64,000 nucleotides of DNA from Paenibacillus harenae (GCF_030812415.1 NZ_JAUSST010000001.1:496001-560000); one strand, 5' to 3'. Positions 7,806 through 17,396 are shown, numbered from the stretch's first letter. The notes: a model not told the origin generated them from the letters alone. Program-made: numbers and translations.

Positions 7806-7851
7806 AAAAAAAATCACCTCCGCTATCAAGTTTCCCTGACCGAAGGTGATT
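7806..7851 (-). promoter_or_regulatory. terminator-like hairpin whose 3' arm is the DUF1540 ribosome binding site
   Basis: On the minus strand AATCACCT (7851-7844) pairs with AGGTGATT (7819-7812) over a 24-base loop and runs into eight T (7813-7806) directly before the ATG. It could end ypuI transcripts or mask the start of the DUF1540 gene. Confidence 0.5.
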
Positions 7852-7861
7852 CATTCTTGCC

Positions 7862-8362
7862 TTATTTTTGTCCTTGCATGCGACGTTGCGTCATGTAGTC
7901 GTTCTCGTAATACGCCAGCTCGTCGCGCAGTTCCTCATAAATCTTCGATACGCCAAGCACGATGTCCCGCGCTTCGCGGATCGGCTTGAAGCGGAAGCGG
8001 ATCGCATCTTGTCCAGTATACGCGTAACGTCCGTCCTCTGAGTAGCACTCGTTCTTCGGATAGAAAAACGCGCTTACGCACTGGTGATACACTTCATACA
8101 AAGCACGTTCCGCAAAATCGGTATCGAAATTGGGGCGTCTAAGAAGAACTCCCAGCTTTTCAACCGAGACTTCCGAGAACACCAACAAATGTCTCAAATC
8201 GGATAAAAGTCCTTTGTAGAACAGCTGTGCTTCGTCGTTGCTGTCCTTCTCGGACAATTGCGGCAAAGCGTAGTGGTTCAAAAACGGTTCAAGCTGATTG
8301 ATCGCATCTTTCAATTTCGCGCGAGTGGATTCGCTGATCGATTTAACGTTAGCAGATGGCAT
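7862..8362 (-). CDS. ypuI: YpuI family protein (DUF3907)
   Basis: 166 residues, mostly helical and soluble, with no signal or membrane segment. The stretch DLRHLLVFSEVSVEKLGVLL and the C-terminal YYENDYMTQRRMQ tail are typical of YpuI/DUF3907 proteins of Bacilli. Function is not known. Start ATG 8362 follows AAAGGGGA. It is probably read alone, with the hairpin at 7806-7851 behind it. Confidence 0.75.
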   Translation of the reverse strand: MPSANVKSISESTRAKLKDAINQLEPFLNHYALPQLSEKDSNDEAQLFYKGLLSDLRHLLVFSEVSVEKLGVLLRRPNFDTDFAERALYEVYHQCVSAFFYPKNECYSEDGRYAYTGQDAIRFRFKPIREARDIVLGVSKIYEELRDELAYYENDYMTQRRMQGQK

Positions 8363-8541
8363 ATAGGTAGTTCCCCTTTCAATTCACTCAGAAAAAAACT
8401 GTAGGCATCAACATCGTACCACAAATTAGATGGAAGTGGTACTGGCGATTGACTCTTTTTGCTTCGCATATTTTTCCGCCGTTATCCGAACCCTAACTTT
8501 CAGGTATCTCTTCAACTGAACGATTATTGGAGGTTTCGAAC

Positions 8542-10398
8542 ATGCGAAAATATTGGATTGGCGCTTTCACTGCTATCGCTCTTGTCGCCCTGCTCCTTCC
8601 GTCTTCCCAGCTATTCGCGCCGAGAAGCGGCGAGGAGTCGGCCCGCAAGTCAGAAAGCTTCGCCGTTAAGCGTGAACAGACGCTCAAGCTTAATACGCTT
8701 CAGAATGATATGAACGCCACTGCCCTATTATGTACGACGGAATGCTCACGCGATTTCCATAAACTGATGAGCGCCGGAAGCTCGTCACGGAAAGATTCGG
8801 AACAATCCGTCGAGCATATGATGCACGAGCATCATCATATGCGCTTCATTAGCTGGATCAATGGCAAACACTCGGTAGAACGAGGCGAAATACCGACCTC
8901 CGCCAACTCGGATATCGCTCACCAATACGTGAAGACAGCTAAGCTGCAAGTCATAAAGGGGGCTAAGTTCGAATCGCCTTCATTCGATGACAAGGATGGA
9001 AACCGGTATATGGTACTCGGCATTCCCGATGCAAAGCATGCCGGCATAGGCGTTGTTGGCGTCATCAATCAAAATGTGATCAAATCGGTGGAAGCTCATC
9101 AAAAAAGGAATTTACGACTTATTCCTTACCCTGCCGAGGGCAACTATAAGATCGAATCGGTAAAGCCGAATTCGACGATCGATACGACGGTTCGCACCGG
9201 TGAAGATAATGGAAATGCCAGCCATTATCACATTCGCGATGCGGTCGTTCATTTTGCAAGAAGACCAAATGACCGTGAATTGCAACAGATCAAGCGTGAT
9301 ATAGACGCGGTGTCCGTTCAACAAATCGGGGATACGTATGTGTTCCGCTCGAAAAAGCTGGAAACGGACAAAATGCTTCAATATTTTCGGCAGAAGTGGA
9401 ACCCGGAATATGCTGAACCCCATTACTTGTATTTGACGAATGAGACAGAGACGAATGAAGAAATAGTGCCGAATGACGCGTTGTATTCGGAATATCAATG
9501 GAACTTGCCGTCCATCGAGGCCGAGAAGGGCTGGAAAGTGTCCAAGGGCGATGAACAAGTCATTGTCGCCGTTCTCGATACAGGCGTTCAAAGCAACCAT
9601 CCCGACTTGAAGGGCAAACTGCTCGACGGCATCAATCTAGTCGATGAGGACAACGATCCCGACGATGACGTGGGTCACGGTACGCATGTCGCGGGTATTA
9701 TAGGTGCTGCCGTCAATAATGGCGAAGGCGTGGCAGGAGTTTCCTGGTACAACAAAATCATGCCCGTCAAGGTTCTTGACAGCAGCGGTGCGGGGTCGAC
9801 TTATACAGTTGCCCAAGGGATCATATGGGCAGTCGATCATGGCGCGAAAGTTATTAACATGAGCCTTGGCAATTACGCCGAAGCCGACTTCCTGCATGAC
9901 GCGATCAAATATGCCTATGAGCATGATGTCGTCATGATCGCGGCCAGCGGCAACGATAATACCGACCGTCCGGGATACCCCGCGGCTTATCCTGAAGTAT
10001 TCGCCGTGGCCGCGACCGACAGCAACAAAGAGAAGGCTTCCTTCTCCAATTATGGCGATTACATTGACGTTGCGGCACCTGGAGACAGTATTGCAAGCAC
10101 GTATCCGGGTAGCCAATATGCCGCATTATCCGGAACGTCGATGGCCTCTCCGCATGTCGCGGCGCTTGCGGGATTAATACGGTCGGTTAACCCTGATCTC
10201 ACCAACGAAGAGGTTATGGAACTTATGCGCAGCTCGGCGATTGATCTAGGCGAGGATGGCAAGGATAACTACTTCGGTCATGGCGAGATCGACGTGAATA
10301 AAGCTCTGCAAGCCGCCTCCGGCTACGGCAATGCGCTTCAGACGTTCCCGGACCAAGTGAGACGCCGTTTGGACAACATTGTGCACAGATACCAATAA
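8542..10398 (+). CDS. secreted subtilisin-like serine protease (S8) with long N-terminal prodomain
   Basis: 618 residues. Signal peptide at 1-23 (MRKY, then a hydrophobic stretch). Residues 24-310 form an unusually long pro-region that has a Cys pair (C64, C68) and a His-rich stretch (about 92-99). The S8 domain has Asp346 (VAVLDTGVQ), His379 (GHGTHVAG), the oxyanion Asn471 (AASGND) and Ser533 (SGTSMASPHVA), all intact. Expected to be exported and self-processed. Start 8542 has GGAGG upstream; the TTG at 8527 is less likely. It is monocistronic with a terminator at 10420. Physiological target unknown. Confidence 0.93.
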   Translation: MRKYWIGAFTAIALVALLLPSSQLFAPRSGEESARKSESFAVKREQTLKLNTLQNDMNATALLCTTECSRDFHKLMSAGSSSRKDSEQSVEHMMHEHHHMRFISWINGKHSVERGEIPTSANSDIAHQYVKTAKLQVIKGAKFESPSFDDKDGNRYMVLGIPDAKHAGIGVVGVINQNVIKSVEAHQKRNLRLIPYPAEGNYKIESVKPNSTIDTTVRTGEDNGNASHYHIRDAVVHFARRPNDRELQQIKRDIDAVSVQQIGDTYVFRSKKLETDKMLQYFRQKWNPEYAEPHYLYLTNETETNEEIVPNDALYSEYQWNLPSIEAEKGWKVSKGDEQVIVAVLDTGVQSNHPDLKGKLLDGINLVDEDNDPDDDVGHGTHVAGIIGAAVNNGEGVAGVSWYNKIMPVKVLDSSGAGSTYTVAQGIIWAVDHGAKVINMSLGNYAEADFLHDAIKYAYEHDVVMIAASGNDNTDRPGYPAAYPEVFAVAATDSNKEKASFSNYGDYIDVAAPGDSIASTYPGSQYAALSGTSMASPHVAALAGLIRSVNPDLTNEEVMELMRSSAIDLGEDGKDNYFGHGEIDVNKALQAASGYGNALQTFPDQVRRRLDNIVHRYQ

Positions 10399-10419
10399 GA
10401 TCATTGATTAAACAAATAG

Positions 10420-10456
10420 AAGGTTGAGCCGATGCAGCGCATCGTAGCTCAACCTT
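10420..10456. terminator. shared intrinsic terminator of the protease gene and rnpB
   Basis: AAGGTTGAGC with CGATG pairs with CATCG and GCTCAACCTT; T-rich on both sides, between two convergent units. Confidence 0.85.
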
Positions 10457-10485
10457 CTTCGTTTGTCATTAATAGTTGTTGGTCG

Positions 10486-10900
10486 TGCGGAAAGTTTGCC
10501 GTAAGCCGGGTTCTGTACTTCTAGTGGTCCAAACGGGAACGACCCTCCCACGAGGAAGCGACAATCATCTATCTAGGCCGTACATTGCTATACGGCTCCA
10601 GCAACCAACCCGGACGCGCCTCAGGCTAAGGCTGCAGCCTTGCGGCTGCCGCGTCCTCTCGGTCTTGCTCCAGATGGGGTTTACCAGGACTGCAGTCACC
10701 TGCACTCCTCGTGGTCTCTTACACCACGGTTCCACCCTTGCCTGTGCCGGCGTGAGCCGGCCATCGGCGGTCCATTTCTGTGGCACTATCCTTCAGCTCG
10801 CGCTGACTGGACGTTATCCAGCATCCTGCCCTGCGGAGCCCGGACTTTCCTCTCGCGGCAACAAGGCCGCCAGCGATTGTCTGTCAAACTTTCCGTAGTA
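10486..10900 (-). ncRNA. rnpB: RNase P RNA, class A architecture
   Basis: The catalytic RNA of RNase P, which trims tRNA 5' ends. P1 is CGGAAAGTTTG at the 5' end with CAAACTTTCCG at the 3' end. Universal cores are present: GAGGAAAGTCCGGGCTCC (P4 strand), ACAGAACCCGGCTTA (3' core). The stretches GTAAACCCCATCTGGAGCAAGACC and the strong GGACGCG/CGCGTCC helix that follows are the P15-P17 layout of class A; the class B hallmarks of Bacillus subtilis RNA are not seen. A promoter 7 bases upstream fixes the 5' end near 10900; the 3' end near 10486 is from P1 pairing. Confidence 0.95.
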
Positions 10901-10906
10901 CGATTT

Positions 10907-10935
10907 AGTATACAGGGTATTCGGACAAAGCTCAA
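10907..10935 (-). promoter_or_regulatory. sigma-A promoter of rnpB
   Basis: TTGAGC (10935-10930), 17-base spacer, TATACT (10912-10907). Predicted start at about 10900 coincides with the RNA 5' end. Confidence 0.8.
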
Positions 10936-10992
10936 CTATTAACTGCTTCCAATTGTTTATTGCCTCGTTACAACTTTGTGTTTTTCGGTATA

Positions 10993-12114
10993 TTAGAGGA
11001 ATGTGAATGGCTCCGTATTCAAAACAGAAGCAATAGCCTTCGTCTCGCTCTTGGCGGCTTGCAGCTGTTCATTCAGCCAATCGGCAACTTGCTGCTTCAT
11101 CACCTTCTCGATGTTATGACCGGGGTCGATAATAGCGATTCCGGCAGCTAGCGCATCATGTGCGGTATGGTAATCGATGTCCCCGGTCACGAGCACGTCA
11201 GCGCCGGCGAAGATCGCATGCCTCACATACCTTGCACCCGAGCCGCCAAGTACGGCGGCTTTTCGAATATTGCGGTCCAAGTGACCGACCACTCGAACCG
11301 CCGGCACGTCGAAAGCCTGCTTCAAGCGTTCGGCCAGCTCGCCAAGGCTCGCTTCCTTCTCCAGCTTGCCCGCTCTTCCGAGGCCGAAGGCACGGCCCTT
11401 CAGATCGACGGCGTACAAGTCGTACGCCACCTCCTCATACGGATGTGCCTTCAGCAAGGCCTGTACCGCCTTGCGGTGGACGCTGTGCGGGACAATAACT
11501 TCAACACGGACTTCGTCCGCATGCTCCAGCTTGCCCTGCTGCCCGATAAACGGATCCGTGTCCGGCCCCGGCAAGAAAGTGCCCGTACCCTTAATATTGA
11601 AGCTGCATTGGCTATAGTTGCCTATTTCCCCGGCCCCAGAGCGCCAGAGAGCCTCCAGTACTTGCTCGTGATGGCTCTCCGGGACGAATACGACTAGCTT
11701 GTAGAGCCTGTCCGTATGAACCTCCTCCAAGCATTGACGTCCCTTTGCCGAGATGCCGATCTGGTCCGCCAGCCAATCGTTAATGCCGCCGTCGGCGACA
11801 TCCAAATTCGTATGCGATATGTATACCGCGATATCGTTCTTTATCAGCTTTTCATAGAGCTTTCCTGCCGGCGTAGAAGTATCAAGCTTCGTTAGCGGGC
11901 GGAAAATAATTGCATGATGCGCGATGATGAGTCCCGCCCCGGCCGCAATCGCCTCGTCAACGACTTCGTCGGTCACATCAAGCGCAATCAACACGTTGCC
12001 GATCTGTTTATTAAGCGTCCCAAGCTGCAAGCCGATTTTGTCGTTCTCGACCGCATAGTGCTTGGGAGCAAGCTTCTCCATCAGTTGGATGACGGTATGT
12101 CCGTTGGCAAACAT
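10993..12114 (-). CDS. yqfO: Nif3-like dinuclear metal center protein YqfO
   Basis: 373 residues. Nif3/YbgI family with the metal-site motifs IIAHHAIIF near the N-terminus and ISHTNLDVADGG, then a PII-like insert in the middle (about 130-230, PHSVHRKAVQALLKAHPYEE), then the second Nif3 half (TGDIDYHTAHDAL, ending in DPGHNIEK). This three-part form is that of Bacilli YqfO. Biochemical role remains unclear (a GTP cyclohydrolase-like assignment is not well established). Its start overlaps the end of trmK by 34 bases, so translation is coupled. The N-terminus lines up with the family, so the overlap is real. Confidence 0.9.
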   Translation of the reverse strand: MFANGHTVIQLMEKLAPKHYAVENDKIGLQLGTLNKQIGNVLIALDVTDEVVDEAIAAGAGLIIAHHAIIFRPLTKLDTSTPAGKLYEKLIKNDIAVYISHTNLDVADGGINDWLADQIGISAKGRQCLEEVHTDRLYKLVVFVPESHHEQVLEALWRSGAGEIGNYSQCSFNIKGTGTFLPGPDTDPFIGQQGKLEHADEVRVEVIVPHSVHRKAVQALLKAHPYEEVAYDLYAVDLKGRAFGLGRAGKLEKEASLGELAERLKQAFDVPAVRVVGHLDRNIRKAAVLGGSGARYVRHAIFAGADVLVTGDIDYHTAHDALAAGIAIIDPGHNIEKVMKQQVADWLNEQLQAAKSETKAIASVLNTEPFTFL

Positions 12115-12863
12115 TGCAAAACCTCCCGTGTCACATTCATCTCCGCGCGGAATTTCTGCAGCTTCCGCTCCGATTCAGCCAGCTCAGATTGAGCCAGCTG
12201 CTTGCATATGCGCTCCTGCTTCTCGAGCTCCAAGCGCCACTTATGGCGCAAAACAGCAGTAGGCCGACGCAGCAGATGGGGCCCCATCTGAAAAAGCACT
12301 GCGGTACCTTCCCCTTCATTAAGCTTAGCTTTCAAGAAGCTGCTATCGTACAGCTCAATATTCAATTCCGCTGCATCGGGAGTTTGGACAGCCCGCATAA
12401 TTTCATATATTTTGCCGTCTTCCTCCAGGATGCTCTCTTCTGCCAAATACCAGCCATGATGACGGAGCCATCTGCGTACGGTATCTTCTCCCACATTCGG
12501 CTGCAGCACCAGCTCTTGTACGCCGCTCAGCTTGCCTGCCTGAGCTCCTGCCTCCAATATATCGCTCATCAGACTGCCGCCCATGCCCGCGATCGTCACA
12601 GTATCGGCTTCGCCCGGCTGCAGGACGGCTAAGCCGTCGCCTTGGCGAACGGCTAACCGTTTGCTAAGACCCGCATCGGCCGCTTGCTTGCGCGCAGCTT
12701 CGTATGGACCTTCGTTAAGCTCTCCGGCGATACCCGATGGACATTTGTTCGACTGAAGCAAGTATACGGGCAGCATCGCATGATCCGAGCCAATATCGGC
12801 GATTCTGGAGCCTTCCGTCACGTAATCGGCAATCTTTTGCAGTCTTCTTGAAAGTTTCAACAT
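12081..12863 (-). CDS. trmK: tRNA (adenine(22)-N1)-methyltransferase TrmK
   Basis: 260 residues. Methylates N1 of A22 in bacterial tRNA using SAM. Rossmann motif I ADIGSDHAMLPVYL near residues 24-37, and the TrmK/COG2384 signature VTIAGMGGSLMSDIL near 88-102. ATG 12863 shares bases with the stop of the upstream gene (TAATG); a longer in-frame start at 12884 lies in that gene. Followed by yqfO with overlap, the normal Bacilli order after sigA. Confidence 0.92.
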   Translation of the reverse strand: MLKLSRRLQKIADYVTEGSRIADIGSDHAMLPVYLLQSNKCPSGIAGELNEGPYEAARKQAADAGLSKRLAVRQGDGLAVLQPGEADTVTIAGMGGSLMSDILEAGAQAGKLSGVQELVLQPNVGEDTVRRWLRHHGWYLAEESILEEDGKIYEIMRAVQTPDAAELNIELYDSSFLKAKLNEGEGTAVLFQMGPHLLRRPTAVLRHKWRLELEKQERICKQLAQSELAESERKLQKFRAEMNVTREVLQCLPTDIPSSN

Positions 12864-13714
12864 TATACAATCCACACCATCCATTTTTTTCGCATTAAAA
12901 ACAGCAAGCCTCCGCCAACGGCAATTTTAACGATCAGTTGCAGTTGCAGCCAAGCTATTATCTCATCTTCAGAAAACAGCATTGCATAAAGCTCCGGCAT
13001 AAACCAAACAAGGGCACAAGTAACGAATAATACAGCCGATACTGCCTTCCTCCAACGATGAATGAACCAGCTTCCCCAGCCGAACAAGCAAGCGAGCGGC
13101 AGCCAATAGAGCTGGATCTCGTACCATTTGGCTTCGCCCGTGTAATGAGACAACAACCAAGCATAAACGAGAATTGATGTTATCCAGCCGCATAAATGCA
13201 GCACGGGAATATGAGCTTTTATACCGTAAGTTATCCATAATAGCGCACAGAAGCCAAGCAGAGCAACTTGGTTCCACCACAGACTTATTTCATGCAGGCT
13301 AAACATGAACAACCCTCCGCCAAGAAGGAGCAGCATACCGATGCCGGTTATCGCGAGGCCAGCCGCCTCGTTATGCCTCCTTAAGCGCTGTCCGAGCCAT
13401 AACAAGACGACAGCCCCCAGCACGATAGCGCCTATTTGCAATAGCGGATGAAAAACGCTAAAATAAAAAACAACAAAGGAAATTAAGGTAAAAGTTCCAA
13501 ATGTAAGAAACCACTGCATGCCTGTGGCTTGCTGTACCGCCGCAACGGCTTTTCGTGCATGGCTCGACCCGCCAGGCGACCGTGAAGATTGACTATCCAT
13601 ATCTTGGTCCGCGTACAGATTGAGTAGAAAATCGCAATATTGATCGGGTAGCAGCTTGCTTCTTCGCCAATGCTCGATTTCTCTTACAACGATTTGCCGG
13701 CGATCCGAATTCAT
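12863..13714 (-). CDS. polytopic membrane protein of unknown function (DUF2157-like)
   Basis: 283 residues. A hydrophilic N-terminus (about 1-60) reading IVVREIEHWRRSKLLPDQYCDFLLNLY resembles the cytoplasmic lead of DUF2157-type proteins, followed by eight or nine hydrophobic segments spaced to the C-terminus. No catalytic motif seen. ATG 13714 has AAAGGA upstream; an ORF extension to 13774 is doubtful. The stop overlaps the trmK start, so it belongs to the trmK-yqfO operon. Function unknown. Confidence 0.6.
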   Translation of the reverse strand: MNSDRRQIVVREIEHWRRSKLLPDQYCDFLLNLYADQDMDSQSSRSPGGSSHARKAVAAVQQATGMQWFLTFGTFTLISFVVFYFSVFHPLLQIGAIVLGAVVLLWLGQRLRRHNEAAGLAITGIGMLLLLGGGLFMFSLHEISLWWNQVALLGFCALLWITYGIKAHIPVLHLCGWITSILVYAWLLSHYTGEAKWYEIQLYWLPLACLFGWGSWFIHRWRKAVSAVLFVTCALVWFMPELYAMLFSEDEIIAWLQLQLIVKIAVGGGLLFLMRKKWMVWIV

Positions 13715-13821
13715 AATGTTACTTTTCCTTTCCGTCTTACCGTTTTGACGTTTCAATGTATGTATCGGATTCAAGCCTATGCATGATTAACCACATTTAA
13801 GTTTTTCTGGCGATTATGTAG

Positions 13822-13854
13822 AAAAAAAGACCTCGCTGCAGGCGCAGAAAGGTC
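13822..13854 (-). terminator. intrinsic terminator of the dnaG-sigA operon
   Basis: Minus strand GACCT and CTGC pair with GCAG and AGGTC, then a run of seven T (13828-13822). Follows the sigA stop by about 20 bases. Confidence 0.7.
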
Positions 13855-13874
13855 ATGGCAATGCAAACAAAAGT

Positions 13875-15005
13875 TTACTCTAGAAAATCCTTCAGACGTT
13901 TACTGCGGCTTGGGTGGCGCAGCTTGCGGAGCGCTTTGGCTTCGATCTGACGAATACGCTCGCGCGTAACGCCGAACACTTTACCCACTTCCTCAAGCGT
14001 ACGCGTACGACCGTCATCCAGACCGAAACGCAAACGCAATACGTTCTCTTCACGCTCAGTAAGCGTATCAAGCACATCTTCCAGCTGTTCCTTCAGAAGC
14101 TCGTATGCGGCCGCATCGGCAGGCGCAAGCGCTTCTTGGTCCTCGATAAAGTCCCCGAGATGCGAATCGTCCTCTTCCCCGATTGGCGTTTCCAGCGATA
14201 CCGGTTCTTGTGCGATCTTCATAATCTCGCGTACTTTCTCCGTGCTAAGCTCCATCTCTGCCGCAATTTCCTCCGGCGTCGGTTCGCGCCCCAGCTCTTG
14301 AAGCAATTGTCGGGATACGCGAATAAGCTTGTTAATCGTCTCGACCATATGAACCGGAATCCGGATCGTACGAGCTTGGTCCGCAATGGCACGCGTAATC
14401 GCTTGCCGTATCCACCAAGTTGCATACGTACTGAATTTGAAGCCCTTCGCATGATCGAACTTCTCGACGGCTTTAATAAGGCCCATGTTGCCTTCTTGGA
14501 TCAAGTCAAGAAACAGCATGCCTCTGCCGACATAACGTTTCGCGATACTAACGACGAGACGCAAGTTCGCTTCCGCCAATCTGCGCTTCGCTTCTTCGTC
14601 CCCGTTCTCGATACGCTTGGCGAGTTCAACCTCGTCATCTGCCAGGAGCAACGGAACGCGACCGATTTCCTTCAGATACATCCGTACCGGGTCGTTGATC
14701 TTGATGCCTGGCGGCAATGCCAGATCGTCGTCAAAGTTGAAGTCGTCCTGCTCGCGCTCTTGCTCTTCCCCCGGGCCGCGCAGCGGATGATCCTCGTCGT
14801 TTTCGTTAAGCACCTCAATACCTAAATCATCAAGCTGCTCGAAAAATTCATCGATTTGCTCCGGATCCTGATCGAAAGGCGACAATTTCTCCATAATCTC
14901 TTTGTAAGTCAAAGAGGATCTCTTTTTGCCGTGCTCGATCAGCTGTTCCTTCACATGATCTAGTTTTTGTTCCGTATCTAGTTCAGTATGTTGATCATTC
15001 GCCAT
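13875..15005 (-). CDS. sigA: RNA polymerase primary sigma factor SigA
   Basis: 376 residues, the usual length for Bacilli. Region 1.1 at the N-terminus, region 1.2 ([16 protein letters not shown]), regions 2.1-2.4 ([37 protein letters not shown]), region 3, and region 4.2 ([20 protein letters not shown]) are all intact. Directs transcription from -35/-10 promoters, such as those of rnpB and glyQ noted here. Start has GGAGGGAG upstream. Lies 25 bases after dnaG, in the macromolecular synthesis block. Confidence 0.98.
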   Translation of the reverse strand: MANDQHTELDTEQKLDHVKEQLIEHGKKRSSLTYKEIMEKLSPFDQDPEQIDEFFEQLDDLGIEVLNENDEDHPLRGPGEEQEREQDDFNFDDDLALPPGIKINDPVRMYLKEIGRVPLLLADDEVELAKRIENGDEEAKRRLAEANLRLVVSIAKRYVGRGMLFLDLIQEGNMGLIKAVEKFDHAKGFKFSTYATWWIRQAITRAIADQARTIRIPVHMVETINKLIRVSRQLLQELGREPTPEEIAAEMELSTEKVREIMKIAQEPVSLETPIGEEDDSHLGDFIEDQEALAPADAAAYELLKEQLEDVLDTLTEREENVLRLRFGLDDGRTRTLEEVGKVFGVTRERIRQIEAKALRKLRHPSRSKRLKDFLE

Positions 15006-15030
15006 ATTCCGACTCCCTCCTCCCTAGAAA

Positions 15031-16881
15031 CTACTCCTCAGTGCGATCCTTAAGCTGTCTGTCTAGGGTTATAATCTCAAGACCTAATTGCGCTGCCAGC
15101 AAAGCGTTGCCTGACCGCTCGGCGCGCAGCATTTCTTCTTTCTTGCGTTCAATTTCCTTAAATTGCGGTACCCTTATAATATCCCGGATATAAGCGTTCA
15201 TCGTTGTTTCATCGAACGGAAAATCGCTGTCGATCATGAGAATCGATGCCGCTGTCCGCTCCAATCGATCATCCTGAAGCGTCGCTACGAAGCGGCTGGC
15301 ATCCGATTCATGGCCTTGAGCATAATAAGCGTATAAGTAAGCAGCGAGCGCCGCATGATCCTCCATGTTAAACGCGTCTCCGATTCGGTTATGGACGGCT
15401 TCAGCAACTTCTTTGTCTCGCATCATGACGTACAGTAGCCTTCGTTCGGCATGCGTATAGGCCGGCAATATGGCTGGTGGTCCGGACGTACGGCGCTTTT
15501 CATTCCTACCATTATTCCACGAATTGTCGTTATTATCCCCTTGCGGTTTCTTTTTTTGCAGTTCCTGCACCTTACGGTGGCAATCCTGCTTCAGAGACTC
15601 GAGCGAGATGTCGAACTCGCGGGACAATTCCTTCAAATATACTTCGCGTTCAATTGGAGAACTAAGCTCCGCTACGATGTCCACCGCTTCCAGCAAGTAG
15701 TTTTTTTTGCCTTCTTCTTTTAGCAGTATATGGTTTTTCCTTGAATATATAAGCTTAAATTTTGTAATGGATACCGCCTGATCTACGATCTCGCGCAGAA
15801 ACTCGTCCGGTCCGTATTCTCCTATATATTCGTCGGGGTCTTTCCCCTTGGGAAGTACCGCCACCGTCACTCTTAACCCTGCCGCTTCCAGCATTGGGAT
15901 CGACTTGAGAGCAGCTGCTTGTCCAGCATCATCGCCGTCATAACAGATGATTGCTTCTTCCGCTTGCCTGCGAATAATGGCGCAATGTTCCTTGGTTAGC
16001 GCCGTTCCCATCGTCGCAATGCCGTTTTTCACGCCAGCGCTCCATGACTTGATGACGTCCATATAACCTTCGAATATAACTGCCTGCTTGCTCTTGCGAA
16101 TAGCCGTCCGTGCATGATGCAGGTTATATACGATTTTGCTTTTCGTAAACAGCATCGTCTCCGGGGAATTCAAGTATTTCGGCTGTCCTTCGCCTATAAT
16201 GCGCCCCGCAAACGCGGTCGTTTTGCCGTCTTTGTCCCATATCGGAAACATGATGCGATTACGAAACCGATCCACATAGCCGCTTCCATCCGTTTTAGCC
16301 GATAACAATCCGCCCTTCTCCATCAAGGCCAGGTCAAATCCGCGCTTCGCCAAGAAGTCCGCTAATCGATCCCATTCGTCAGTCGCGTAACCGATCATGA
16401 AGTGATCGATCAGCTTGTCGCTTAATCCCCGTTCGCGCAAATACCGCTTCGCTTCCACGCCCTGCTTCGAATTGTTCAGCATGTAATGATATAGCTTAGC
16501 TGTAAGCTCATGCGCTTCGATTAGCTTGGCCCGCTCGGCGTTCTCCGGATTATGGCTTCCGCCATCATCCGAGCTCCAGCTGCCTTGAACCGCGATGCCG
16601 GCATCCTCCGCTAGCACGCGAGCAGCTTCAGGGAAAGAATATCCCTCCAGCTCCTCCAGAAAACGAATGACGTTGCCGCCTTTCCCGCAGCCGTAGCAAT
16701 AGAAGATTTGACGCTCGGGCGTTACGGTGAACGAGGGAGTCTTCTCGGAATGGAACGGACATAAGCCCTTCATATATTTTCCGTGCTTCGTGAGATGAAC
16801 GTATTTTCCGACCGTCTCCACGATGTCATTATGCTTCAGAATCTCGCTAATGACCTCATCGGGTATTTTTGCGAATGTCAT
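15031..16881 (-). CDS. dnaG: DNA primase DnaG
   Basis: 616 residues. Makes RNA primers at the replication fork. N-terminal CHC2 zinc finger with Cys41, His44, Cys62, Cys65; TOPRIM core with EGYMDVI and YDGDDAG; a helicase-binding C-terminal part (about 450-616) with a charged linker (about 445-470). All catalytic residues visible are intact. Start ATG 16881 follows AAGGTGAT. Upstream of sigA as in Bacillus; rpsU is not beside it but near 35.2 kb with yqeY. Confidence 0.97.
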   Translation of the reverse strand: MTFAKIPDEVISEILKHNDIVETVGKYVHLTKHGKYMKGLCPFHSEKTPSFTVTPERQIFYCYGCGKGGNVIRFLEELEGYSFPEAARVLAEDAGIAVQGSWSSDDGGSHNPENAERAKLIEAHELTAKLYHYMLNNSKQGVEAKRYLRERGLSDKLIDHFMIGYATDEWDRLADFLAKRGFDLALMEKGGLLSAKTDGSGYVDRFRNRIMFPIWDKDGKTTAFAGRIIGEGQPKYLNSPETMLFTKSKIVYNLHHARTAIRKSKQAVIFEGYMDVIKSWSAGVKNGIATMGTALTKEHCAIIRRQAEEAIICYDGDDAGQAAALKSIPMLEAAGLRVTVAVLPKGKDPDEYIGEYGPDEFLREIVDQAVSITKFKLIYSRKNHILLKEEGKKNYLLEAVDIVAELSSPIEREVYLKELSREFDISLESLKQDCHRKVQELQKKKPQGDNNDNSWNNGRNEKRRTSGPPAILPAYTHAERRLLYVMMRDKEVAEAVHNRIGDAFNMEDHAALAAYLYAYYAQGHESDASRFVATLQDDRLERTAASILMIDSDFPFDETTMNAYIRDIIRVPQFKEIERKKEEMLRAERSGNALLAAQLGLEIITLDRQLKDRTEE

Positions 16882-16922
16882 CGTTCATCACCTTCATCCT
16901 AGTAACACGTAAATAATATTCG

Positions 16923-17396
16923 CTATGCGTCATGTTTCTCCTGCTCAATTCGTAAAACTTTTGTCAACTTTTGTTGAAAACGCTCGCGATCGGCGTCGCT
17001 CATCGCTTTTGGTCCTTTCGTCTTGCCGCCGCTGCGCCTCCGTTTGGCAGACTCGTGACGGCGCTCCATCAAATAATCGATGTTTTCGTTCGTGTATTGC
17101 TCGCCGCGAGGCGACAATACGATTGCCGCTTTGCCGATGGCGATGCAAGCGAGCCCAAAGTCCTGCGTAATGACGATGTCGCCGGCCTTAATGTGATTAA
17201 CGATGTACAAGTCCACCGATTGGCTGCTGCGGTCCACTTGTACAACCTCGATTCCCGGCTTCGCCTCTATACGATGATCGTACGAGGCAACCATCAGAAC
17301 GCGAACGGAAAACGGCTTGACCGCATCCGCGATTTCTTGCTTGACCGGGCAAGCGTCCGCATCGACGACGACAGCCCTCTGCTTGTCCTTTAACAT
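16923..17396 (-). CDS. yaiI: YaiI/YqxD family (DUF188) protein
   Basis: 157 residues. VVVDADACPVKQEI near the N-terminus and DIVITQDFGLACIAIGK in the middle are the conserved DUF188 blocks; the aspartates suggest a PIN-like nuclease fold, but activity is not established. C-terminal KRRRSGGKTKG tail is basic and as in the family. Lies 41 bases upstream of dnaG and probably co-transcribed. A TATAAT near 17438-17443 may serve it, without a clear -35. Confidence 0.88.
   Translation of the reverse strand: MLKDKQRAVVVDADACPVKQEIADAVKPFSVRVLMVASYDHRIEAKPGIEVVQVDRSSQSVDLYIVNHIKAGDIVITQDFGLACIAIGKAAIVLSPRGEQYTNENIDYLMERRHESAKRRRSGGKTKGPKAMSDADRERFQQKLTKVLRIEQEKHDA

Noticed and set aside
10476..10942. 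Several short open frames across 10.5-10.9 kb
   Set aside because: They lie over RNase P RNA, which explains the sequence.
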